This document shows, piece by piece, positions 1-7,468 of a stretch of DNA of 64,000 nt. Source of the stretch: an uncultured Myxococcales bacterium. Lineage in GTDB: Bacteria; Myxococcota_A; Polyangia; Polyangiales; Polyangiaceae. Under the pieces are notes generated by a model. The model was given only the letters and a program-made list of their open reading frames with translations, did not search any database and had not been told where the DNA came from. The first letter of the stretch is position 1; the number at the start of each line of letters is the position of its first letter. Made by a program: the position numbers and the translations under genes. Location: positions 46,071 through 110,070 of the forward strand of contig CALFEQ010000082.1 of assembly GCA_937949945.1 (NCBI GenBank), read 5' to 3'.

Positions 1-564
1 ATCACGCGCACGTGGGTGAAGCCGGCGGGCGCCGCGAGCGCGACGTTCGTCGCGCTCGTCGAGGCGATGGAGGCCATGCAGAAGCGGCTCGTCGAGCGCG
101 TCGCGATCGGCCTGCCCTACGAGGAGCTCCACGACGAGTCCCACCGCCAGGTGAGCGCGATCCTGAAGGAGGCCGGGATCGCGAAGGCATCCGCGGAGGA
201 GATCGACGCGAAGGGCATCAGCCGCGTCTTCTACCCGCACGGCCTCGGCCACTCGCTCGGCCTGCAGACGCACGACGTCGGCTGCGCCGTCGTGAAGCCG
301 CGTCCGGAGAACCCGTTCCTCCGGAACACGTCGACGATCGCCGAAGGTCAGGTCTTCACGATCGAGCCCGGCCTCTACTTCATCGACTCGCTCCTCGCGG
401 AGCTCCGCGGCAAGCCCGAGGGGAAGCTCGTCGACTGGAACCTCGTCGAGGCGCTCGGTCCCTTCGGAGGCATCCGCATCGAGGACGACGTGCTCGTGAC
501 GGGCGGCGCCACGCGCAACTTCACGCGTGAGGTCCTCCCGGTCGGCGGGGCCAGCGTCGAGTAG
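1..564 (+). CDS. pepQ: Xaa-Pro dipeptidase (M24 family), 5' end outside window
   Basis: Only the C-terminal 187 residues are present; the frame is open from the first base. The segment has the pita-bread metallopeptidase signatures of bacterial prolidases: a YPHGLGHSLGLQTHDVG block supplying a metal-binding His, FTIEPGLYFID with a metal-binding Glu, and GGIRIEDDV with the last Glu. These residues hold the two-metal centre that hydrolyses Xaa-Pro dipeptides in the cytoplasm. The FIDSLL stretch after EPGLYF is typical of PepQ rather than of aminopeptidase P or methionine aminopeptidase. The stop codon is 12 bases from the stop of the convergent msrB gene, and no terminator hairpin is visible between them. 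Family assignment is firm; the symbol is by similarity to PepQ. Confidence 0.85.
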   Translation: MTRTWVKPAGAASATFVALVEAMEAMQKRLVERVAIGLPYEELHDESHRQVSAILKEAGIAKASAEEIDAKGISRVFYPHGLGHSLGLQTHDVGCAVVKPRPENPFLRNTSTIAEGQVFTIEPGLYFIDSLLAELRGKPEGKLVDWNLVEALGPFGGIRIEDDVLVTGGATRNFTREVLPVGGASVE

Positions 565-576
565 CCCCCGACGAGG

Positions 577-969
577 TCAGCGCCTTCGCAGATCGAGCGC
601 CGCGGAGTTGATGCAGTAGCGCAGCCCGCCGCGCTCCGGAGGGCCGTCCGGGAAGACGTGGCCGAGGTGCGCGTCGCACTGCGAGCACGTGACCTCGGTC
701 CGGATCATGAAGTGGGAGCGGTCCTCGTGGGTGGCGATGTTCTCGGGGACCGCCGGCTTCACGAAGCTGGGCCATCCGCTGCCCGAATCGTACTTGTCGT
801 CGGAGCTGAACAGCGGCGCGCCGCAGCAGACGCAGTGGTACATGCCGGGGTCGTGGCAGTTCCAGTACTTGCCCGTGAACGCCCGCTCGGTGCCCTTCCG
901 CCGCGTGACCTCGAACTGCTCGGGCGTGAGCATGGCCCTGTACTCTTCGTCGGTCTTCTTGATCGTCAT
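577..969 (-). CDS. msrB: Peptide-methionine (R)-S-oxide reductase
   Basis: The 130-residue product is a full-length, single-domain MsrB, the enzyme that reduces methionine-R-sulfoxide in oxidised proteins. Two zinc-binding CxxC pairs are visible (C46/C49 and C95/C98), the HLGHVFPDGP block follows, and the catalytic Cys is C119 in RYCINSAAL. There is no signal peptide, so it should be cytoplasmic. The ATG at 969 was chosen because it gives the usual MsrB N-terminus (TDEEYRAMLTPEQF); the longer open frame upstream has no MsrB-like sequence. It converges on the prolidase gene and probably has its own promoter in the 120 bases before it. Confidence 0.95.
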   Translation of the reverse strand: MTIKKTDEEYRAMLTPEQFEVTRRKGTERAFTGKYWNCHDPGMYHCVCCGAPLFSSDDKYDSGSGWPSFVKPAVPENIATHEDRSHFMIRTEVTCSQCDAHLGHVFPDGPPERGGLRYCINSAALDLRRR

Positions 970-1091
970 GACACTTCCCAGGCGCGGTGCTCGTCTCACG
1001 GAGCATACTTCGAACGGACGCGCCACGAGAGGGCGACCGGAACGTCCGCCCGCGACCGGAGGTCGCGATGGTGCCGAAGGCGTGTGGGCCG

Positions 1092-2186
1092 TCAGGGAAG
1101 GATCGCGACCGGCGACACGCCCAGCTCGAGAGTGCTCCAGTTCGGATCCTCGTCCTTCTGCAGCTTCGTGACGATCGACGGCGCGACGGTGCGAAGCTCG
1201 TTCGAGAGCCTCTGAAGTTCTTCGATCAGCCTCTTGCAAGCGGCGAGATCGCCTGGCGAGCAGGACGTCGACGAGAGCAGGCTCTCGACCTCGGCGTTGC
1301 GCTTGTTCGCCGTCACGCGGACCTCCATCCTCGCGCCGTTCTCGACGAGGACCTTCTGCACGGCGGCCATCTTCGCGGGATCGAAGATCCCCTCGCCGGT
1401 GGTCACGCCCAGCAGGGAGGCACGCTCGCCGAGCACGTCGCCGAGCGCCCCGACGGCGCAGTCGTCCGGAAGCGAGAGCACGAGCTCGTAGCCGAAGAAT
1501 CGGCCGGGGATCAGCGAGCGCACGAACAGTTCGGCCCCGTCCGAGCCCGTCGTCGCCGTCCGTTTCGGATCGGGGATGAGCCACCCGATCTCGGTTTGGT
1601 TCCACGCCTCGACGAACGTGAGGGTGGTCGACGACGGCGGCGTGTAGAACCGACGCGCTTGCTCTCCGTTTGCTCCGGCCGGACCGTTGAGCAACGCGTC
1701 GCTCGTGACTTCGTCGGGATCCTTGAGCCCGAGAGCGTCACGGACGGGCTCCACGGAGACGTCCTTACCCACGACGTAGTCGCCGTTCGGCGCCGTCGAG
1801 AGCCGCTTCGCGGTCCCCGTCGCCCAGATTTCGTCGGTGGCGACGTGCGCATCGCCCTGGCGCACGACGCGCGCACCGAGCTTGACCGCCTTGAAGCCGA
1901 CCCACTGCGTGTACGTCGAGAGCGCGGTCGGCCTCGTGAGCGCCCTACCGCAATCGCGTACGGTCTCTCGAGGCTCGGGGCGAACGGGCGGCGTCTCCGA
2001 CTCCCGCTCGGTCTTCGAGCCGGCTTCCGTCTCGTCCGAATCCTCGGCTCGTACTTCGTTCGAAGCCGCTTCCTCTTCTCCGTCCCGAGACGTCGGAGGC
2101 GATGAATGGCTTGGCTCGCTCGCCGCGGAGCAAGCGGTGACGGCGAAGAGAAGCGAACATCCGATGACGGTCAGCGAGCGAGTCAT
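1092..2186 (-). CDS. Predicted lipoprotein of unknown function
   Basis: The product has 364 residues. The N-terminus (MTRSLTVIGCSLLFAVTACS) is a lipoprotein signal with a lipobox-like VTAC. It is followed by about 50 residues rich in Glu, Asp and Ser (a flexible acidic linker) and then a globular domain I do not recognise. That domain contains two nearby Cys residues (SCSPGDLAACK) that could form a disulfide. Membrane anchoring is inferred from the signal only. The ATG at 2186 was chosen because it starts the signal peptide; the open frame further upstream has no coding character. It stands alone, between msrB and the 3' end of the operon at 2314-6522, on the same strand. Confidence 0.72.
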   Translation of the reverse strand: MTRSLTVIGCSLLFAVTACSAASEPSHSSPPTSRDGEEEAASNEVRAEDSDETEAGSKTERESETPPVRPEPRETVRDCGRALTRPTALSTYTQWVGFKAVKLGARVVRQGDAHVATDEIWATGTAKRLSTAPNGDYVVGKDVSVEPVRDALGLKDPDEVTSDALLNGPAGANGEQARRFYTPPSSTTLTFVEAWNQTEIGWLIPDPKRTATTGSDGAELFVRSLIPGRFFGYELVLSLPDDCAVGALGDVLGERASLLGVTTGEGIFDPAKMAAVQKVLVENGARMEVRVTANKRNAEVESLLSSTSCSPGDLAACKRLIEELQRLSNELRTVAPSIVTKLQKDEDPNWSTLELGVSPVAILP

Positions 2187-2313
2187 GCCGCTCGGCAGTG
2201 CAACGCGCGCACCAAGGCGCAGACACGCCCACCTCGTACGCAAGTGCAAAGGTTTGCTCGATTTGCGCAACCGCCCTTCGCCGGTGGATCGGCGAGAACC
2301 CAGGACGAACGAC

Positions 2314-3339
2314 TCACCCTGCCGAGCCGCGCGTAGCGCCGTAGGGGAGCACGCCGGGCCGGTATCCCGGATAGATGTACGGCCTGCCGTAGATGAGCCC
2401 GAACCCGCCGCGCGCGCGGGCGTAGAAGACCGGGTCCTCCACGAGCGTGTACCGCTCGCGCACCCAATGGCTCCGCGGCGCGAGCCGCGCCGCCCAGTCC
2501 ACCTGCCAGACGCCGTCGACGGGCGGCGGGACCTTCCGGAGGAAAGGCAGATCGACGAGGTAGATGCCGATGCCCGCGGCCTGCCATGCACGGAAGCTCG
2601 CGTGGAGATCGTCTTCCTCGACCTCGGCGTCGTCGAGGTCCTCGACGACGTAGACGACGCGCGAGATGCCTCGGGCGCGGAGCGTCGCGGCGTCGGGCAG
2701 ATCCGAGGGCATCAGCATGTAGCGGTTGTCGAAGACGCCGTCGTCCGGCTCGTCGAAGCGATATGCGAGACGCCACGCGTCGAGGAGGAACACCGGATGT
2801 GCATCCTCGAGCGCCTTCTTCTCCGGCGGAGGAAGGCGCGGCGGGAACGCGAGCAGGCCTGCGAGCGTCTCGTCTGCAGGGACGAGGCCGTCGGCCGACG
2901 GCCAGTTGTTGAAGGTGAGGACCGGCGCAACCGGCTCCCGAGCGTCGCGGCTCAGACGCGACGCGAACGCGGCGGAAGCGGCGCCACGGAGATCGACGAG
3001 CCAGAGCGTTCCCTGCGGCAGCCCCACGCGGGCGACGTGCGCCGCGGCGGCCTCCGCCGTGGCCACGACCTCGAGCCGCCGGACGTCCGGCAAGCTCGCA
3101 CGCCCGAGCATGGGATCGACGGCGGAGATGAGCGTGCCCTTCTGGTAGCGCGCCCACGGGCACTCCGGCGGCAGCGTCCAGCGCCTCGCGAGCTCGGCCG
3201 ACGTCGGCAGCGCCATCTCGCGGCTCTCGGGGACGTCCTCCGCCCAGAACGCCACGCTCACGGAGGGCGTCCACGGCCGCAGGCTCGCGCAGCCGACGCC
3301 GAGCAGGGCGACGGGGACGACGCCGATGCGCGCCTTCAC
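2314..3339 (-). CDS. Exported or lipid-anchored protein, last gene of the ATP-grasp operon
   Basis: The product has 341 residues. It begins at a GTG whose last two bases lie in the stop codon of the ATP-grasp gene (GTGA overlap), so translation is probably coupled. The N-terminus VKARIGVVPVALLGVGCASL is a lipoprotein-type signal with a VGC lipobox near residue 17. The rest alternates strand-like hydrophobic segments (VAPVLTFNNW, ISRVVYVVEDLDD, GIGIYLVDLPF), which suggests a TIM-barrel-like or other alpha/beta fold. I recognise no catalytic motif. Its place in a four-gene coupled operon suggests a job together with the GH18-like lipoprotein and the ATP-grasp enzyme in the envelope; this is inference. 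Confidence 0.7.
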   Translation of the reverse strand: MKARIGVVPVALLGVGCASLRPWTPSVSVAFWAEDVPESREMALPTSAELARRWTLPPECPWARYQKGTLISAVDPMLGRASLPDVRRLEVVATAEAAAAHVARVGLPQGTLWLVDLRGAASAAFASRLSRDAREPVAPVLTFNNWPSADGLVPADETLAGLLAFPPRLPPPEKKALEDAHPVFLLDAWRLAYRFDEPDDGVFDNRYMLMPSDLPDAATLRARGISRVVYVVEDLDDAEVEEDDLHASFRAWQAAGIGIYLVDLPFLRKVPPPVDGVWQVDWAARLAPRSHWVRERYTLVEDPVFYARARGGFGLIYGRPYIYPGYRPGVLPYGATRGSAG

Positions 3340-4694
3340 GCGGCCACCTCCCGAGCGCGCGCGCGCGCGCCGTCGGAGCGCGGCGCGTCTCCGGAGCGCT
3401 CGGCGTCGCGCAGGAAGACCGGCAGCACGAGCGCGTCGTGGGAGCAGAGCGAATCCGGCGAGAGCCGCGCGAAGTAGCCGGCGAACGCGCCGTCGACGAG
3501 GTACACGCCGAGCGTGAGGAGGCGCGGTCCCCACGGCGTCGCGATGGCGCGCTGCGGGACGTAGCGCTGCGCGATCCAGACTTGTGCGCACGGATCGTCG
3601 GGCGCAGCGTGCGCCTCCGCGGCGGCGATCTCCGCGAGCAGCTCGGCGAAGTCACCCGCCGTCATCATGCCGCCGACGAAGACGTGATCGCCGACCCGCG
3701 ACAGGTCGCGCTTGACGACCCACTGCTCGCGCTCGGCCACGAGGCGCTCCCGCGGGAGATCCGCCAGCATGCACGTCTCGGGGAACGCCGCCGCCGCGCG
3801 CGCCGGATCGTGCAGCGTCGCGCGTGCCATCGCGAGCTTCGACTGGGCGTAGATCCACGCGAAGCTCGAGACGGACGACAAGCAGCCGGCGGCGGTCGCA
3901 CGCGCGATCGCGTCGATGTTGCGCTGCCCCGCCATGTGCTCGAGCGGGTAGAAGCGATAGAGCACCGCGACCTTCTCGCCACGGATGCCCACGCCGCCGT
4001 CGAGCGGCTGGAGCGCCGTCGGCGCGGCGCGGACGGCGCGGCCGCCTCGCTCGCGCACGAGCCGCTCGACGAGCGCGCAGACCTGGAGGTCCTCCGCGTA
4101 CGCCGTCGCGTAGAGGAGCGCGATGATCCCGCGCGGCGAGCCGGGCCCGCCCGAGCGCTCGACGAGGAGGTCCGCGAGGCGCGCGGCGACGTGCGTCGGA
4201 TCGACGCCGCGGCGTAGCCCGGCCTCGCGCGCGAGGCGCGGCAGCGCGAGCGTCTCGTTGTAGCCGCCGGGGCAGTCCGCGTTCACCTCACACGCGACGA
4301 AGCGGCCGTCTTCGCGGAGCAGGAGATCGACGCGCGCGATCGCGCCGAGGTCGCCGGCCTCGCGCGCGGCGAACGCGAGACGCTCCACGTCACGGTGCAG
4401 CCGGTAACGCGCGCGCTCGGCCGGATCGGCGAAGGCCCGCTCGGCGGCTTCCGCCACGAGCGACCACGCCGCCGACGCGGTCCGCACGGCCGCCTCGTGC
4501 GCCTGCGACGAGAGGACGAGCGGATGGAGATCGACGCGCCGCTTGCCTCCGACCCATGCGTCCCAGACGAGCCACTCGTGCTGGAGCCGTAGCTCGAGCG
4601 ACGGCAGCGAGAGCGGATCCTCGAAGGCGAGCGGCTCCACGGAGACCGCGCTCGCTGCGAGCGTCGCCGAGCTCTCGCCGCGCTCGATCGTCAC
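3336..4694 (-). CDS. ATP-grasp enzyme, glutathionylspermidine-synthase-like
   Basis: The product has 452 residues and no signal peptide, so it is probably cytoplasmic. Sequence blocks resemble the C-terminal amide ligase of the glutathionylspermidine synthase family: ARVDLLLREDGRFVACEVNADCPGGYNET near residues 145-170 (acidic metal/nucleotide site and Asn), a KRDLSRVGDHVFVG block (ATP-binding Lys and Gly loop) and a VWIAQRYVPQ block. Members of this family join a carboxylate to an amine at the cost of ATP; the substrate cannot be read from sequence. The GTG start at 4694 overlaps the stop of the gene before it (GTGA), and its own stop overlaps the next start. Sitting between genes for exported proteins is unusual for this enzyme family. 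Confidence 0.75.
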   Translation of the reverse strand: MTIERGESSATLAASAVSVEPLAFEDPLSLPSLELRLQHEWLVWDAWVGGKRRVDLHPLVLSSQAHEAAVRTASAAWSLVAEAAERAFADPAERARYRLHRDVERLAFAAREAGDLGAIARVDLLLREDGRFVACEVNADCPGGYNETLALPRLAREAGLRRGVDPTHVAARLADLLVERSGGPGSPRGIIALLYATAYAEDLQVCALVERLVRERGGRAVRAAPTALQPLDGGVGIRGEKVAVLYRFYPLEHMAGQRNIDAIARATAAGCLSSVSSFAWIYAQSKLAMARATLHDPARAAAAFPETCMLADLPRERLVAEREQWVVKRDLSRVGDHVFVGGMMTAGDFAELLAEIAAAEAHAAPDDPCAQVWIAQRYVPQRAIATPWGPRLLTLGVYLVDGAFAGYFARLSPDSLCSHDALVLPVFLRDAERSGDAPRSDGARARAREVAA

Positions 4695-5794
4695 GGCAGC
4701 CTCGTGCTCAGGCTCTCGAACAGCGCCGGGTCCTCGGCGCCGAGCCCGTAGAAGAGGATCCCGACGTCGGGCGGGAGCACGTCGTACGACCATGCGCCGA
4801 GCGCACGCGCCGTGGACTCGGCGTCGTCGAACCAGAGCTCGTGATGCTCCCCGCCGAAGGCGACGTACCGCACGAACGGCGCGCCCGTCGGCCCGCGCTC
4901 GATGGGCACGCCCGCGATGGCCGCGATCGCACGCGCCTCGTGGTACGTGACCGGGCGGCGTCCACGCGGCCCGAAGTCGGTACCGTAGAGCGGGTACGCG
5001 ACGTCCACGTTGGGGAAATCGCCTTTCGCGAGACGGACGGCGTCGACCGCCCAGCCCGGATCGATCGTCGGCCCCGCAGCGGTCTCGGAGAAGTCGAGCG
5101 TCATGATGCGCATGCGGTCGACGTGCGGGGCGAGATCGACGCGCGAGATCGCGTCACCGCCCGGCAAGTCGCTCGGGACCGTGACCGACGGCGGCACGAA
5201 GACGGCGAGCTGCTTGCCCGGACGAACGACGGGCGCGATCTCGGCGACGAGCGCCGTGACGGACGGCCGGGCCTCGTTCGGGAGCTTTTGCAGATCGATC
5301 TCGACGCCGTCCGCCGGCCCGACGACCTCCGGCAGCGTCTCCACGAAGCGCCGGCGCCACGCCGGATTCGCGATCCATTCGCTCGTCTGCTTGCCGTCGT
5401 AGCGCTGACCGCTCTCGTCCGTGAACGCGACGCCGAAGTGGACGCGGTAGCCCTCGCTCTTGAGGTCCGCCGCCAGCGCAGCGAGCGCGGCGCGCGCGCT
5501 CTCGTCGCGCGGACCGACGGTCCCGTCCTCTCGGGGCACGAGACAGAGCATGATGACGGTGCGGAGCACGCGCTTCGTCGCCGGGCTCGCGAGCGTCGCG
5601 CGCGTCCATGTATCTTGCACACACCCGTCGACGACGACGGATCCCTCGCGCGCGGGGAGCGCCGTGTCGGCGCGGAGACCGACTCTGCCCGTCTCGTTCC
5701 CCGAGTCGAAGCCGCAGGCAGCGGCCACGCTCGCGAGGATGGCGACCGCGATCGTGCGCCAGAATCCGGCGCTTCGCTTCTCGAGGTACCTCAT
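4691..5794 (-). CDS. GH18-like lipoprotein lacking the catalytic glutamate
   Basis: The product has 367 residues. A lipoprotein-type signal ends at C27 (ASVAAAC). The remainder resembles the GH18/YaaH TIM barrel: a strand-4 motif DGVEIDLQ at 162-169, a later strand HVDRMRIMTLDF, then VDVAYPLYGTDFG, and a last strand with ELWFDDAES. In active GH18 enzymes the strand-4 motif is DxxDxDxE and the final Glu is the acid. Here the second Asp is Glu (E165) and the final Glu is Gln (Q169), so hydrolysis is doubtful and sugar or peptidoglycan binding is more likely. The ATG at 5794 overlaps the preceding stop (ATGA), and the stop overlaps the ATP-grasp start. Family call is from motif order; function is inferred. 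Confidence 0.74.
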   Translation of the reverse strand: MRYLEKRSAGFWRTIAVAILASVAAACGFDSGNETGRVGLRADTALPAREGSVVVDGCVQDTWTRATLASPATKRVLRTVIMLCLVPREDGTVGPRDESARAALAALAADLKSEGYRVHFGVAFTDESGQRYDGKQTSEWIANPAWRRRFVETLPEVVGPADGVEIDLQKLPNEARPSVTALVAEIAPVVRPGKQLAVFVPPSVTVPSDLPGGDAISRVDLAPHVDRMRIMTLDFSETAAGPTIDPGWAVDAVRLAKGDFPNVDVAYPLYGTDFGPRGRRPVTYHEARAIAAIAGVPIERGPTGAPFVRYVAFGGEHHELWFDDAESTARALGAWSYDVLPPDVGILFYGLGAEDPALFESLSTRLP

Positions 5795-6522
5795 GGCCCC
5801 CACTCCATTCGAAGACCGAAGACGACTCCGTTCAAGAGCTCGTGGTCGTAGATGCGCGGCACCACTTGGAGGCAGACACGCGTGGTCGGATCGAGCCGCC
5901 GGCACGCCTCGACCTCTGCCTGGAGGAGGAACGTCGTGGACCGGAGCGTGAGCGGCGCCCAATCGGTGGCCGCGGCGACGGAGCCGCCCATGCCGACGAA
6001 GCTGACGCCGGTGCGCAGGGCGACGGCCACCATGTTCCGGCGGTGCTTCCAGCGGCGGCCCACGCCCGGAAGCAGGACGTCGCCGCGAAGCGCCGTCCAC
6101 GGACGCACACGCGCGATCGAGCCGTCGACGCTGGTGACGACCGCGTCGTAGGACCCGACCGCCCAGAACAGCGCGCCGCCGAAGAGCGGCACCTTCCATC
6201 GATCGTCGATCGTGAGGTCCACGTCGCCCGAGAAGCCGAACAGCGCGAGGCCCCCTCCGACCGCGAGCTCCCCTTCCCTCATCTCGCGCGCGGCCGTCGT
6301 GACCGGCTTCGAGGTCAGCGCCGGCGTCTGCCGGAGCCACGCGCCTCCCACGCCGACGCCGGTCTGGAACTCGTAGTCCGCGCGCGCGTCGTGCGCGCCG
6401 GCGGCGAGGCACACCGCACCGACGACGCCGGCCACGATCCGCGGGCGTACGGACGAGCGGGCCTCGCCCGGGATCCCGAAAGCCCGGTGGACGCCTCTGC
6501 TCTCGAGCTTTCTCGCGCGCAA
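5791..6522 (-). CDS. Exported protein, possible outer-membrane beta-barrel, first gene of the ATP-grasp operon
   Basis: About 243 residues. A secretion signal is clear (VAGVVGAVCLAAGAHDARA, cleavage before DYEFQ), but it lies 25 or more residues inside the open frame. No ATG or GTG lies close to it, so the start is uncertain: TTG at 6522 is used here and TTG at 6600 is possible. The mature part has alternating hydrophobic and polar strands, many Gly residues and ends in GVVFGLRMEWGP, a pattern compatible with a small outer-membrane barrel. Two Cys (EACRRLDPTTRVCLQ) could form a disulfide. The stop overlaps the start of the GH18-like gene (ATGA). No family is recognised. Confidence 0.55.
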   Translation of the reverse strand: MRARKLESRGVHRAFGIPGEARSSVRPRIVAGVVGAVCLAAGAHDARADYEFQTGVGVGGAWLRQTPALTSKPVTTAAREMREGELAVGGGLALFGFSGDVDLTIDDRWKVPLFGGALFWAVGSYDAVVTSVDGSIARVRPWTALRGDVLLPGVGRRWKHRRNMVAVALRTGVSFVGMGGSVAAATDWAPLTLRSTTFLLQAEVEACRRLDPTTRVCLQVVPRIYDHELLNGVVFGLRMEWGP

Positions 6523-6636
6523 GCAAGCCCAGCGTAATCTCCGCTTCGGCGTCGCGCTCGTGGAAAGACACGCGCTTCGTTCGATCGTTGCTCGATGCAA
6601 CGAGCTCGTGTCCTCGCTTTTACACTCGGCCGCCCC

Positions 6637-7284
6637 TCAGCCCTCGGCCGCGGCGCTCCCCGGCTCGGGATCGGCGTGCTCGGCCGTTGGTCCTCCCTTG
6701 GTGAAGAGGCCGGAGCGACGGACCGCCGAGCACGTCCCGGTCGTGCATGCGCCCTCGTCGAACGTGACGATCCTGCAGCGCGGACAGACGTGGAGGGACG
6801 CGTACGCCTGCGGGTCGTTCAAGAAGTCGGCGACGAAGAGCGAGCCGACGCGCTCCTCGAGGCGCATGCGCGCGGCGTCGACGGGGACCCAGACCTCGAA
6901 GCCGTCCGCGTCGACGGCGGGCCGGACGAAGCCCTTGTCCATGGCCGCGTCGGCGAAGTCGAGCACGCCGCCGGACGCGACGGCATCCTCGAGCGCAGCG
7001 ACGAGACGCGCGTGCGCGGTACGGAGGATGAGCTCGATCGTCTCGGCGGACACCGTGCGCCCCGACACGTCGGTGCGCTCGCCGTGCTTCGTGTGTCGGG
7101 TCGCATGGGCGTACGGTCCCAAGAGCCACATCGCGAGATCGCGCTTCGACCATCCCGCCGCGACGCCCGCGACGAAGTCGAGCGCCGCCGCGCGCGCCTC
7201 GGCGGACACCGACGCGCGCGTGACGCCTTCCTCGAGCACGGGCGGCTCGCGTGTATTCGCCGCGAAGACGACCAGGTACTTCAC
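6637..7284 (-). CDS. Hypothetical protein with a C-terminal cysteine cluster
   Basis: The product has 215 residues and no signal or membrane segment. The N-terminal two thirds looks helical, with an acidic and aliphatic pattern. Near the end there is CPRCRIVTFDEGACTTGTC, a four-Cys arrangement (CxxC, then CxxxxC after about ten residues) that could bind zinc. I do not recognise the family. The GTG at 7284 was chosen because the sequence from VKYLVVFAANT reads as a protein start, while the longer frame upstream is Arg-rich shadow. It is transcribed away from the amino-acid transporter; the 184 bases between them should hold both promoters. Confidence 0.62.
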   Translation of the reverse strand: MKYLVVFAANTREPPVLEEGVTRASVSAEARAAALDFVAGVAAGWSKRDLAMWLLGPYAHATRHTKHGERTDVSGRTVSAETIELILRTAHARLVAALEDAVASGGVLDFADAAMDKGFVRPAVDADGFEVWVPVDAARMRLEERVGSLFVADFLNDPQAYASLHVCPRCRIVTFDEGACTTGTCSAVRRSGLFTKGGPTAEHADPEPGSAAAEG

Positions 7285-7468
7285 GGTGCCCGCTCCACGG
7301 GTCGGAGAGGTAGGCAAGAGCCCTACCAGACGGACGAGTCGCGCGACCGCCGTGCGCGGCACGTTTCGCGAGCAGGAGCGCGCATCTCGACGAGGCGTCC
7401 GGCCGGCTCGGAGCCTCTACCGGTGTACGCCCGTCGGGCGCATTCGCGGCGCGCCCGAACTCTGTACT

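Noticed and set aside
1092..2591. Longer version of the lipoprotein gene starting near 2591
   Set aside because: The sequence before the ATG at 2186 overlaps the last gene of the ATP-grasp operon and lacks coding character, while a clear lipoprotein signal starts at 2186.
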